A stretch of 64,000 nucleotides of DNA, from assembly GCA_003416985.1 (NCBI GenBank), contig QVIN01000013.1, forward strand, positions 120,822 through 184,821. The letters are read 5' to 3'. Below, in pieces: positions 8,614 to 17,235 of the stretch. Each line of letters opens with the position of its first letter. The first letter of the stretch is position 1. This DNA is from Duganella sp. BJB480 (lineage in GTDB: Bacteria > Pseudomonadota > Gammaproteobacteria > Burkholderiales > Burkholderiaceae_D). Position numbers and translations under genes: made by a program. The notes beneath the pieces were generated by a model that was not told the DNA's origin, did no database searches, and saw only the letters and a list, made by a program, of their open reading frames with translations.

Positions 8614-9031
8614 TTCAACAGTATCCGATAAAACTTTGCGCCACATTATGGAGATACGATCCAGCATGGGATTATCTACTCGGCCGGAGCAATTTTATTC
8701 GCTTAGGAATTCTTCTCAGGCAGGTAAGGCTATTCTATTTACTGATCATATGAACCGCCCTATTGGATATTTGGCTTGGGCTGATGCTAGCAAAGAGACA
8801 GTACGGCGATTTTTTAGGACTGCACAGCCACCTTCGTACGTCTATGAATGGAACGAAGGGAATTTTTGCATGTTATTGGATATCGTAGTTCCAGCGCAAT
8901 CGCGTTCCTTTGCCATGCCACAGTTCATTGATTTTTTGAGACATCGTCGAGCCATATTTTTCACCACCCGTGGTCGCGCCAGATTTTATCTTAACGGACA
9001 ACTTCGATTTTCGAAGGGGAATCGTCATTAA
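8606..9031 (+). CDS. MchD/MceI-like HlyC-type acyltransferase
   Basis: A 141-residue protein of the toxin-activating lysine acyltransferase (HlyC) fold. Visible family features are the PIGYLAWADAS segment (HlyC PVAYCSWANLS), then EWNEGNFCMLLDIVVP with the conserved Trp, Gly and Asp before the hydrophobic-Pro motif, then a basic C-terminus. The N-terminal HlyC segment with the catalytic His is not clearly preserved, which is also reported for microcin-type members. In microcin E492 and H47 the homologous protein acts in a complex with the MchC/MceJ protein to attach a group to the peptide. The overlapping start (ATG 8606) implies coupled translation with its partner. Confidence 0.7.
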   Translation: MFDSTVSDKTLRHIMEIRSSMGLSTRPEQFYSLRNSSQAGKAILFTDHMNRPIGYLAWADASKETVRRFFRTAQPPSYVYEWNEGNFCMLLDIVVPAQSRSFAMPQFIDFLRHRRAIFFTTRGRARFYLNGQLRFSKGNRH

Positions 9032-9241
9032 GCTCTATAGCCAATATACGTTGCCTTAACATGCCAACTCTTTCAGAATAACCACGGCATATTAGATTTT
9101 AGACTTCGTCATAAACCCATTCAAATAAAATAAAAGTGATAAAAATTAACATGTCAATTATAGAAATGGCCGCATGAACGCGTAAGTAATAACGCCAACG
9201 CATTGTCGTTTCCAACTCTACAAATCTAAAATTCGAATATT

Positions 9242-10546
9242 TTGCGCCATATCAAACCACCACCTCAACCTCGAAGCAACGTCGCTGCCACAGAGCAACT
9301 ATTTCGACAGCAAGCACTTCAGCATGCGACATCTCGAGCATACGGCAATATTATTTTGAGTGCCTCAGGTCTCCGCGTAGCATTAACTGTGTGGTTTTTT
9401 GCCATTGGCGTGGGGTTAATATGTTTTTTCATTTTTTTCAGCACGACGCGTAAGGCGAAATGCCAAGGCGTACTGTTACCGACTGCCGGTATCGTTCGCA
9501 TCATACCTGCTCAGGCCGGCGTAATTCTAGAAAGCCGTGTAGTCGAAGGGCAAATTATCAAGGCTGGCGATATACTATTTGTTCTTTCTGGCGAGCGAAG
9601 TAGTCAACTCGCTGGCTCTACCCAGAAAGTGGTATCTACTCTACTTGGTCAACGCAAGTCTAGTTATGATGATGAGTTGAAGCAGGTGGAGCAGCAAGCG
9701 CGCCAAAGAGTTGCAGCGCTTGAACAACGCTCTCGTGATTTGGCGTTGGAAGTTGAGCGTGCAAGCGATCAAATTACCCTTCAAGAACGCCGTGTTGTCT
9801 TGGCGGAGCAGTCCAATACGCGCTACGTTGACTTACAATCGACAGGTTATCTGTCTGTACTTCAGATGCAGGAAAAGCAGGGCGAGCTGTTAGATCAACG
9901 CCAGCGTTTAGTCGAGCTGCAGCGCGCGCAGGCAGTTAGCCAAAGAGACTTACGTGCGACGAAGGCAGACATCAATGACCAACGAGTTCAGGCGCAACGT
10001 GAAATCGCTGCTCTCCAGCGCAATGCAGGGATTGCAGAGCAGGAGTTGACAGAGAATGAGGCGCGACGTCAGATATTGGTGCGCGCGCCAAATGCCGGTA
10101 TGGTCACAGCGGTCACGACGGAACCAGGCCAAACCGTCACTGGTCAAACAGTGCTGGCTTCGGTATTACCCACGGGAGCGGAATTGGAGGCTGAGATTTA
10201 CGCCCCATCGCGATCTGCCGGCTTCATCAAGCGAGGCATGAAAGTTTTACTGCGTTATCAAGCCTATCCATATCAGAAATTTGGCCAATACCCAGCTGAA
10301 GTACGTGAAGTGGCCAATACATCCTTACAACCAAACGAATTAGTAATACCCGGTGTAGTAACCAATACATCTGGAGAGCCGCTGTATCGCATCAGACTAA
10401 AGCTTCACAGGCAGTCCGCCGTAGTCTATGGGAAAGCGATGCCACTCAAGGCAGGCATGCTGATTGATGCGAGCATTGAGCTCGAACATCGTAGGCTTTA
10501 TGAGTGGATCCTTGAGCCTTTATTTAGCCTGTCCGGTCGCATCTGA
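9242..10546 (+). CDS. HlyD-family membrane fusion protein (CvaA/MchE-like)
   Basis: Periplasmic adaptor of a type I-like microcin exporter, linking the inner-membrane ABC transporter to a TolC-type outer-membrane channel. It has a short cytoplasmic N-terminus, one membrane anchor at about residues 50-68 (VWFFAIGVGLICFFIFFS), a lipoyl-like half motif (GVILESRVVEGQIIKAGDILFVLSG), a long Gln/Glu/Arg-rich coiled-coil hairpin (about 125-265), the second lipoyl half (VRAPNAGMVTAVTTEPGQTV) and a C-terminal beta domain. The only start after the in-frame stop at 9227 is TTG 9242, with no strong ribosome binding site. It is followed after 14-35 bases by the ABC exporter. No TolC gene lies in the element, so a host TolC is presumably used. 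Confidence 0.85.
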   Translation: MRHIKPPPQPRSNVAATEQLFRQQALQHATSRAYGNIILSASGLRVALTVWFFAIGVGLICFFIFFSTTRKAKCQGVLLPTAGIVRIIPAQAGVILESRVVEGQIIKAGDILFVLSGERSSQLAGSTQKVVSTLLGQRKSSYDDELKQVEQQARQRVAALEQRSRDLALEVERASDQITLQERRVVLAEQSNTRYVDLQSTGYLSVLQMQEKQGELLDQRQRLVELQRAQAVSQRDLRATKADINDQRVQAQREIAALQRNAGIAEQELTENEARRQILVRAPNAGMVTAVTTEPGQTVTGQTVLASVLPTGAELEAEIYAPSRSAGFIKRGMKVLLRYQAYPYQKFGQYPAEVREVANTSLQPNELVIPGVVTNTSGEPLYRIRLKLHRQSAVVYGKAMPLKAGMLIDASIELEHRRLYEWILEPLFSLSGRI

Positions 10547-10581
10547 CCAAGACTGTTGTTTTGCATTCCATTTACTCTCCC

Positions 10582-12720
10582 ATGAATTTTCTTTCAGTAC
10601 CTCATCTCCACTTCTGGCAGCGTAGACGCTTGCCCCTGTTACTACAATCGGAGGCCGCAGAATGCGGTTTGGCATGTTTGGCAATGGTTGCTTCATATTG
10701 GGGTCACAAAACCGATATTTCCAGCATGAGAAGGCGCTTTTCGGTGTCACTGAAGGGAGCATCGCTGCGAGGATTAATGTCAATGGCCGAAGGCCTCGCA
10801 TTGCAGGCTAGGCCACTAAAGCTAGATCTCCATAATTTGGCTGATCTAAAGCTGCCATGCATTCTCCACTGGGACTTAATCCATTTTGTCGTACTGAAGT
10901 CAGTGGCTGGCCGCCATACCGTGATCCTCGATCCCGCCGTCGGGGAGCGTCGGTTGTCATTGACAGAGTTCGCAAAACATTTTACCGGAATCGCACTAGA
11001 ACTGTCGCCGGCTTCGACATTCGAGAAGAAAGTTGAAGTACAGACGTTTTCTATGCGTTCCCTGATGGGGAGAGTCGTTGGCCTAAAGCGCAGTCTGTTA
11101 CAAATCCTAGCGCTCGGTTTAGTATTACAGTTGTGTTCTCTTATCGCCCCGTTTTATATGCAATGGGTCGTGGATGAGGCCTTACTATCCTACGACCAAG
11201 ATCTCGTGACTGTACTAGGTTGCGGTTTTTTGCTTTTGGTGCTATTACAAGCCAGTATCACCGCTGTGCGTTCGTGGGCTACCACCGTGATGAGCACCGA
11301 TCTCAATATGCAGTGGTTAAGCAATACATTCGCGCATTTACTGAAATTGCCATTACCATATTTTGAAAAACGTCATACTGGCGATATTGTCTCCCGATTT
11401 AATTCCGTTCAATCGATCCAGCACAGTCTCACTACACAATTTGTAGAAGGTACCATTGACGGAATACTTGTGCTTGGCACCTTCGTCATGATGCTGCTAT
11501 ACAGCACCACTCTAACTGCTGCGGCCGCTGTCGCGGTAGTGATTTACATTCTTTTGCGCCTAATCATGTTCCGCCCGTTACGAGATGCAACGGCTGAGCA
11601 AATCATCCATGCCGCTAAGCAGCAGACTCATTTCATGGAGTCGGTACGCGGCATTCAGAGCATACGCTTATTCAGTGCCATGGGGGAGCGCCGCTCAAGT
11701 TGGATTAATACCCTTGCTGATCAATTCAACGCGGAGTTAAGGGTAGCTAAGTTAAGTGTAACTTATCAGACCGCAAATTTCTTGTTGTTTAATATAGAGC
11801 GTGTTGTGGTCATTTGGCTGGCGGCTATTGCTGTAATGGATAATCGCTTTTCAGTGGGCATGTTGTTTGCCTTCATCAGTTACAAGGACCAGTTCAGTCA
11901 GCGTATAACCAGTCTGATTGACAAATTATTTGAACTTCGCATGCTTCGTCTCCACGGCGAACGCGTTGCTGATATCGTTCTCACCGAGGCGGAAGCGGAT
12001 ACTCATCATGTCGAGATCAACTTGCAAACTGTCTCGCCATCAATCGAACTGAAAAATTTGTCGTTCCGCTATGCGGACGCTGAGCCATTGATATTTCATA
12101 ACTTGAATCTGTCCATTCCAGCAGGGGAGTGTATTGCCATCACAGGTCCTTCTGGCTGTGGTAAGACTACGTTAATGAAATTACTGTTAGGCCTGCTGGA
12201 ACCAACGTCTGGAGATGTGTTAATTGGCGGCATAAATCTGAGACAACTCGGACTCAGTAATTACCGTCAGATGCTAGGAACGGTAATGCAGGACGATACT
12301 CTCTTCTCAGGATCGCTCAATGATAATATCTGTTTCTTTACTGCCGCGCCTGACCTGGCGCGTATTGAATATTGTGCAAAAATGGCTGCTGTGCATATGG
12401 AAATCTCGCAAATGCCAATGGGATTTAATACCTTGATCGGGGATATCGGCTCAGGTTTATCAGGTGGTCAACGTCAGCGCATTTTACTAGCGCGCGCGTT
12501 ATATCGCGATCCGAAAATTTTAGTCTTAGACGAAGCGACCAGTCATCTAGACGTATGGAACGAACAGTTGGTAAATGCAGCAATTAAGGAGATTCCTTTG
12601 ACAAGAGTAATCGTAGCACATCGACCAGAAACTATTGCCATGGCAAGGCGCGTAGTCGTACTGCAGCAAGGAACTATCGTGCAGGATATCCTTCAGCCCG
12701 GCCATCCGCAAGCGGCTTAG
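10582..12720 (+). CDS. Peptidase C39-containing ABC exporter (CvaB/MchF-like)
   Basis: A bacteriocin-processing ABC transporter that cleaves double-glycine leaders and exports the peptide. The N-terminal C39 protease domain shows QSEAAECGLACLAM with catalytic C28, H101 in HWDLIHFVVL and D117 in LDPAVG. A six-helix membrane domain (about 160-430) follows, then the ATPase with Walker A GPSGCGKTT (about 522), signature LSGGQRQR (about 625), Walker B LVLDEATS and an H-loop. The ATG at 10582 fits the N-terminal length of CvaB; a TTG at 10561 would add seven residues. The protein is probably specific for the 5947-6147 precursor, the only double-glycine peptide in the cluster. Confidence 0.9.
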   Translation: MNFLSVPHLHFWQRRRLPLLLQSEAAECGLACLAMVASYWGHKTDISSMRRRFSVSLKGASLRGLMSMAEGLALQARPLKLDLHNLADLKLPCILHWDLIHFVVLKSVAGRHTVILDPAVGERRLSLTEFAKHFTGIALELSPASTFEKKVEVQTFSMRSLMGRVVGLKRSLLQILALGLVLQLCSLIAPFYMQWVVDEALLSYDQDLVTVLGCGFLLLVLLQASITAVRSWATTVMSTDLNMQWLSNTFAHLLKLPLPYFEKRHTGDIVSRFNSVQSIQHSLTTQFVEGTIDGILVLGTFVMMLLYSTTLTAAAAVAVVIYILLRLIMFRPLRDATAEQIIHAAKQQTHFMESVRGIQSIRLFSAMGERRSSWINTLADQFNAELRVAKLSVTYQTANFLLFNIERVVVIWLAAIAVMDNRFSVGMLFAFISYKDQFSQRITSLIDKLFELRMLRLHGERVADIVLTEAEADTHHVEINLQTVSPSIELKNLSFRYADAEPLIFHNLNLSIPAGECIAITGPSGCGKTTLMKLLLGLLEPTSGDVLIGGINLRQLGLSNYRQMLGTVMQDDTLFSGSLNDNICFFTAAPDLARIEYCAKMAAVHMEISQMPMGFNTLIGDIGSGLSGGQRQRILLARALYRDPKILVLDEATSHLDVWNEQLVNAAIKEIPLTRVIVAHRPETIAMARRVVVLQQGTIVQDILQPGHPQAA

Positions 12721-12819
12721 CCTTTTAGAGGCCGACGTCCTGCCAAAAGAAATACATTATACCAACCCAACACCTGCGTACCGACGTGCGACACGTCGTT
12801 ACCGGAGCAGCGAGATTCC

Positions 12820-14670
12820 ATGACCGGTTTGATTTACCCAGTTAAAAATTTATCGTTCACTAAAACTGATATCGTTCTTATTAGTGTCGCGAGAAATGAA
12901 ATGTGTAGACTCCCTTCTTTTTTCGAGCACTACCGTAGGCTTGGAGTTGATAAATTCATAATTATTGATAACGCATCAACAGATGGAACTTCTGAATATT
13001 TGGCAGCACAACCGGACACGCTACATTTCTTGGCACCGGGCTCTTATGGCAGGGCTAATTGTGGACATGACTGGATACGGGAAGTGCTTAGCCATTGCCT
13101 TGGTAACTGGTGCGTTGTGGCTGACTGCGACGAATTCTTCATTTATCCTGATCATGAAAAGTGTGACCTTAAAGATTTCGCGAAAATATTAAAAAAAAAT
13201 AATGAGACTGCTGTATGTTCGTATCTATTGGATATGTACTCTAAGAATGCATTTGTGAGCAACTTCTTAGAATCAGCACAGAATCCTCTTGAAGTTTGCC
13301 GTTTTTATGATCCCATTCAAGATAGAAAATCACTCGGTCCCGATTCACTATGTGGAATATTTCCATTTGACCGCAAAGGAGGTATGCGACAGCGTATTTT
13401 CAATGTTGAGCCATGTTTGAACAAGATTTCATTTTTTGAAAACATAAAAGGCATCAATCTCTTCCAAGGCGCCCACTTCATTGATGGTGCAACGCTGTCC
13501 AAAATACGCTGCGTGACTCTCCATTTCAAGTACTTACAAGACTTCCAGCAATACACGCTTGACGAGTCAAAACGTGAGGAGCATTTTAACAATGCAAGTG
13601 AATACAAAGCATATAGTCAGCAGCTAGAAAATATTCCCCGACTCAGTGCTCATTATTCCAGCTCTAGGGAATTTGTTTCTTTTAATGATTTCTTCAACCA
13701 CGAAATTCGGTCCACACAGGAATGTCGCTTAAACATTCAGGTGCTTCCTTCATTAGACCAAGAACAAGTGACCAGTGCGTCCATCCTTTTCAGTTCCATT
13801 GCAGGGTCGGACGAAATTTCAACTTTCGATACGTCAGATGAACAAGTAATCAGGACTGTGCTTGAAAGTATACGAGGTCCAAACAAATCAGTTGTGATTC
13901 TGGCGAGTGAAAAGAAACGAACCCTTTGGATCGATGTGGCCAGAAGCTTAGATTGTGAAGTATGTGTCATTGACATCTCATCTGACGCATCTATTGCCAA
14001 AGCTAGAAATTCCAATCAGTTACGCCATATTGAAAATCCAATAGTCATTATCGAGGCGGTGGCGAAATGGCATGGGCGACTGCAGCTAATTGATTTGCTA
14101 GTGCTCGAGCTTGCGCAACATTGCAATGCTTCCACTAAATATTTGGTCGACGTCACTGATGTTGCAGTATATCATCACCTTGATCACGCTAGCTCCAGAG
14201 TTCACTGCTTCTTTGGTCGTATTCCCACAGTGCTAAAAAGTAGTAACCAGTCTCATTTTATTAGTTGGTTAGCCAGATCTGGGGTGGAGCATCATTTAAC
14301 GCAGGAAAATAATCATAATTATGCGTTACAGACAGCATCATTGCAGTTCTATGAACGACTTTCTCTAAGAACAGCATTGTTTGCAAATATTATAAGAGCA
14401 ACTCTTTTAGAATGGAATTGCGAACTAATCGAAATGTTTAAAATTGTTAATTCGCTGATCGCGTTCCGGCCGGTTAACAACCTCGAAGAGTACGAATGCG
14501 TTGCTCTTGGCCTCGAGACGTGCGTCGGACATCCCGGCGTGGTTATCGTCTACAATAATTTCGAATCAGAAGCGAATTTATTGCTCTGGCTAAGTCGGAT
14601 CGCACAAGCGTTAGACGTTACGTCGCCTAATTTTTCCTGCGCTAAGAGGGTTTTATTAAATGTTATTTAA
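12820..14670 (+). CDS. Family 2-like glycosyltransferase with long unassigned C-terminus
   Basis: The N-terminal 290 residues resemble the Glyco_tranf_2_4 type of GT-A glycosyltransferases: VLISVARNEMCRLPSFFEHYRRLG, FIIIDNASTDGT, and a metal-binding D102-C-D104 in VVADCDEFF. The remaining 320 residues have no recognised family, though a Rossmann-like pattern (VVILASEKKRTLWIDVARSL) is visible near 350-370. A plausible ribosome binding site (GGAGCAGCGAG) precedes ATG 12820. It lies 99 bases after the exporter gene on the same strand. In siderophore microcins a glucosyltransferase (IroB/MceC) supplies the sugar linker, so a role in making or attaching a glycosyl modification of the peptide is suggested but unproven. 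Confidence 0.7.
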   Translation: MTGLIYPVKNLSFTKTDIVLISVARNEMCRLPSFFEHYRRLGVDKFIIIDNASTDGTSEYLAAQPDTLHFLAPGSYGRANCGHDWIREVLSHCLGNWCVVADCDEFFIYPDHEKCDLKDFAKILKKNNETAVCSYLLDMYSKNAFVSNFLESAQNPLEVCRFYDPIQDRKSLGPDSLCGIFPFDRKGGMRQRIFNVEPCLNKISFFENIKGINLFQGAHFIDGATLSKIRCVTLHFKYLQDFQQYTLDESKREEHFNNASEYKAYSQQLENIPRLSAHYSSSREFVSFNDFFNHEIRSTQECRLNIQVLPSLDQEQVTSASILFSSIAGSDEISTFDTSDEQVIRTVLESIRGPNKSVVILASEKKRTLWIDVARSLDCEVCVIDISSDASIAKARNSNQLRHIENPIVIIEAVAKWHGRLQLIDLLVLELAQHCNASTKYLVDVTDVAVYHHLDHASSRVHCFFGRIPTVLKSSNQSHFISWLARSGVEHHLTQENNHNYALQTASLQFYERLSLRTALFANIIRATLLEWNCELIEMFKIVNSLIAFRPVNNLEEYECVALGLETCVGHPGVVIVYNNFESEANLLLWLSRIAQALDVTSPNFSCAKRVLLNVI

Positions 14671-15281
14671 ATTTAACAAAATTTGTTTAAGTCGACCGCT
14701 AAAAACCCGCTGTGCACGTATCTGATTTGGTAAAATTACAGTATCAACTGGGATCCGCAAGTAGCGGTGATGATGGCAATCGACTTAGGCTCCGTGCCCG
14801 CGCTCGGAAACAAGCGAGCCACCTACACAGATCGTCGAACACTCACTTTGAGGTGTCTTACGATAGGAGGCCCGGTGTTTGCGAGGGCATGCCGGGTAAT
14901 GTCAAACTGAACTACTCGGATAATTGAGTAGCAAACATACACTACCGTCATAAGTCTGAATGTTTTCTAATACACATATTAGATGTTAAATTGACACTCA
15001 CAATAATTAACTAAATACTTGCTTGCAACACTGCCTTCTGACATAACTTCCACCAAGACTCGGTCATAACGAAGGTGAACACTCGACACTAGGCCGGTAC
15101 CTAGTCTAATAAGCGCCTACATGAAATCTCAATGTGGTACTCTACAGTAATGGGCGCTACTTTCTACCCACGTATTTTTATAGTCATATGTATCAAAACC
15201 TTCATTTGGATCTACAGCTCTGCTTGATTCTGCTCTAGAAAAAGTAAACATGGCTACCGCTTCTAATTTATTGGAAAAATA
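14671..15281. other. Non-coding stretch within the element
   Basis: About 610 bases without a convincing gene. A 71-codon frame at 14712-14927 has Arg/Ser-rich composition, no ribosome binding site and no family, and is not called. The part at 14760-14900 is noticeably more GC-rich than its surroundings and contains short self-complementary runs, so it may be a remnant of other DNA or encode an RNA. Nothing more specific can be read. Confidence 0.4.
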
Positions 15282-15539
15282 ATGACTTCCTTCCTACGGG
15301 GATCGTTTTTGCTATTAACTATTCCTTTGGGAATTTTCTTGGGTGAGGTATGCATTTTTGTTTTACGCACAAATGAATATAATTTTTCAATTCTTATAGG
15401 TGTTTTCGCAGGTTTTTTGATCGGTGTTGTTTTTGGTATCGGTCTAGATACCCTCTGTAAGCGGCACCCTAATGGGGCTTTGGATACTGTACGCATATTT
15501 TTGACACGTCGGAAGTCAAAGGATTCCATCGTTAAATAA
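15282..15539 (+). CDS. Small two-helix membrane protein, unknown
   Basis: An 85-residue protein with two membrane segments: residues 6-28 (RGSFLLLTIPLGIFLGEVCIF) and 36-56 (SILIGVFAGFLIGVVFGIGLD, glycine-zipper-like). The tail is basic and Ser/Lys-rich. No strong ribosome binding site is seen before ATG 15282. It is isolated, 612 bases after the glycosyltransferase, but shares the cargo's low GC and direction. Its size and topology are those of many bacteriocin immunity proteins, so it is an alternative immunity candidate. No homologue is recognised. Confidence 0.45.
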   Translation: MTSFLRGSFLLLTIPLGIFLGEVCIFVLRTNEYNFSILIGVFAGFLIGVVFGIGLDTLCKRHPNGALDTVRIFLTRRKSKDSIVK

Positions 15540-15673
15540 CCCCGTACACAATTCAAGCGCCCCATCTAGTGTTGATTTGCAGCGAAATCTGATAATCATC
15601 TAGCCGTCCTCCCTTCGGCAGAGCCGAGGAATAAAGTCACGGTACGAATCCGAACTTTATCGAGGAGGACGTC

Positions 15674-15940
15674 ATGTTATTTTGTGGCATTGATCTTCAT
15701 TCCAACAACTGCCTTGTCGTCGTCTCCGACGACGCCGACAAGGTCGTGTATTCCAAGAGGCTACCGAACGATCTCGCGGCAATATGCGCCGCGCTGAGTC
15801 CTTATCAGAAGGAGTTGTTTGGCGTAGTTGTGGAGTCCACGTACAACTGGTACTGGCTGGTTGACGGGCTGATGGCCGCAGGTCATTCACTACACTTGGC
15901 CAACACCACGGCGATCAAACAATACGACGGTCTCAAGCAC
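15674..15940 (+). pseudogene. IS110-family transposase, N-terminal fragment
   Basis: About 89 codons of an IS110-type DEDD transposase. GIDLHSNN holds the first catalytic Asp; VVESTYNWYWLVDGLM holds the conserved Glu region; HLANTTAIKQYDGLKH follows. The reading then leaves the family right where KHxDDxxDA should come, so catalytic residues are missing. The 130 bases before the ATG include a hairpin-prone region and a strong AGGAGG ribosome binding site, and may be the remains of the non-coding IS110 left end that encodes the bridge RNA. It is inactive. Confidence 0.75.
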
Positions 15941-16150
15941 CGCGGCTCCACCCGCGCCATCGACAAATACGCGTTCCAGCTTTCTGCGCTCCTCAAGACC
16001 GAGGCGGCCAAGTCGCGCAAACAGCGGCGCACGCTCAAACAAATCCATGAGGACCTGAAGGAATTAGGGTTTGAGGGCTGTTACGACCGGGTCGCGGCGT
16101 TCACGAGGACCAGGAGGAAGGGTCAAACTGAGAGGGTCAATCCTGCGAGC
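15941..16150 (+). pseudogene. IS21-family istA fragment fused in frame to the IS110 remnant
   Basis: Continuing in the same frame as the IS110 fragment, the protein switches to an IS21 IstA-like linker: LLKTEAAKSRKQRRTLKQ, then IHEDLKELGFEGCYDRVAAF and a GQTERVN-type segment. The DDE core of IstA and the istB gene are absent. The frame then runs into the 3' end of the element-borne srkA on the other strand. This is a composite scar of two insertion sequences. The exact junction is between 15941 and about 15975. Confidence 0.65.
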
Positions 16151-16164
16151 AAACGAACACGCTA

Positions 16165-17163
16165 CTATGCTGGGCGAAGCGGTGCTTCCTGCATCTTGGC
16201 AACCTGCTCTCGTAGCTCCAGAATGCGATCCTGCCAGTAGCGTAGAGTACCGAACCAGGGAAACGCACTAGGGAACGCAGGATCCTGCCAACGACGGGCG
16301 ATCCATGCGCTGTAATGAAGCAAGCGCAGTGTGCGCAACGCTTCGATCAGGTGCAGCTCTCGGTCATCAAATTCTGAGAAGGTTTCGTATCCACGAAGAA
16401 GTGCGGCCAGCTGCGCGCGTGCATCGGTTTCATCACCCGACAACAGCATCCAAAGATCCTGGATGGAAGGACCTGATCGACTATCGTCAAAATCAACAAA
16501 ATGAGGGCCGTCATCGGTCCACAAAACGTTCCCCGAGTGACAATCACCATGAAGTCGCAGCACACGGACATCGCCAGCACGTTGATACGCTGTGTTCACC
16601 GCGTCTAAGGCCTGATCCGCGACGCTTACCCACGCAGTCTGTAGTTCTTCAGGTAGCCAATTGCCCGCAACGAGAAAGTCTCGGGAATCAAAGCCGAAAC
16701 TTTGAATGTCGAGAGATGGCCGGACCTGATAGGCGCTAGTGGCGCCAATCGCATGGATGCGTCCAAGGAAACGTCCCATCCACTCAAGGGTGTCTTTTCG
16801 ATCGAGTTCCGGTGCCCGGCCGCCACGCTTCTCGAATAGCGCAAATCGGTGGCCGTCGAAATGGTGCATGGTCCGTGCATTGAAACTAAGTGGAGGAACT
16901 ACCGGAACCTCCTGCTTCGCCAAATCTAGAGAAAACACATGCTCCTCAAGAATCGCCTCATCACTCCAGCGCCCTGGGCGATAGAACTTGACGACGTATT
17001 GTCCGCCATCTTCAGTCCATACCTGATACACCCGGTTCTCAAAGCTATTCAGTTGAAGCAGGCGGCCGTCACACCGCTCCCCAAGGCCTTCTATTGCAGT
17101 GAAGATGCACTCGGGCGTTAGGTCGGCATAAGGGGTTTCAGCGTTTAGTTGTTTGGTATCCAC
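16165..17163 (-). CDS. srkA: Element-borne intact SrkA/YihE-type stress kinase
   Basis: A complete SrkA-family kinase. It has the N-terminal lobe (GRLLQLNSFENRVYQV, VVKFYRPGRWSDEAILEEH), the catalytic loop LRLHGDCHSGNVLW, the metal site FVDFDDSRSG and the full C-terminus (RYWQDRILELREQ). It is about 60% identical by eye to the broken host copy and less GC-rich, so it is not a recent duplicate. The first family-like residues follow a GTG at 17163 (VDTKQLNAETPYADL); an in-frame TTG at 17220 would add 19 atypical residues. No strong ribosome binding site is seen. Its orientation equals that of the broken host gene, whose truncated frame ends at 17236, so read-through from the host promoter is possible. 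The host protein family phosphorylates Ser/Thr and limits stress-induced death. Confidence 0.85.
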   Translation of the reverse strand: MDTKQLNAETPYADLTPECIFTAIEGLGERCDGRLLQLNSFENRVYQVWTEDGGQYVVKFYRPGRWSDEAILEEHVFSLDLAKQEVPVVPPLSFNARTMHHFDGHRFALFEKRGGRAPELDRKDTLEWMGRFLGRIHAIGATSAYQVRPSLDIQSFGFDSRDFLVAGNWLPEELQTAWVSVADQALDAVNTAYQRAGDVRVLRLHGDCHSGNVLWTDDGPHFVDFDDSRSGPSIQDLWMLLSGDETDARAQLAALLRGYETFSEFDDRELHLIEALRTLRLLHYSAWIARRWQDPAFPSAFPWFGTLRYWQDRILELREQVAKMQEAPLRPA

Positions 17164-17235
17164 AGGAGAGCCACTCGATATTGTTATGTGCGGAACGCAC
17201 GTACAACTTATTGTATACAACGGTTTGGAATCCCT

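Noticed and set aside
14712-14927. 71-codon open frame after the glycosyltransferase
   Set aside because: Low-complexity Arg/Ser composition, no ribosome binding site, no family.
15674-16240. IS110 transposase as the enzyme that moved the island
   Set aside because: It is truncated and fused to an IS21 fragment; the element ends match the recombinase trio instead.
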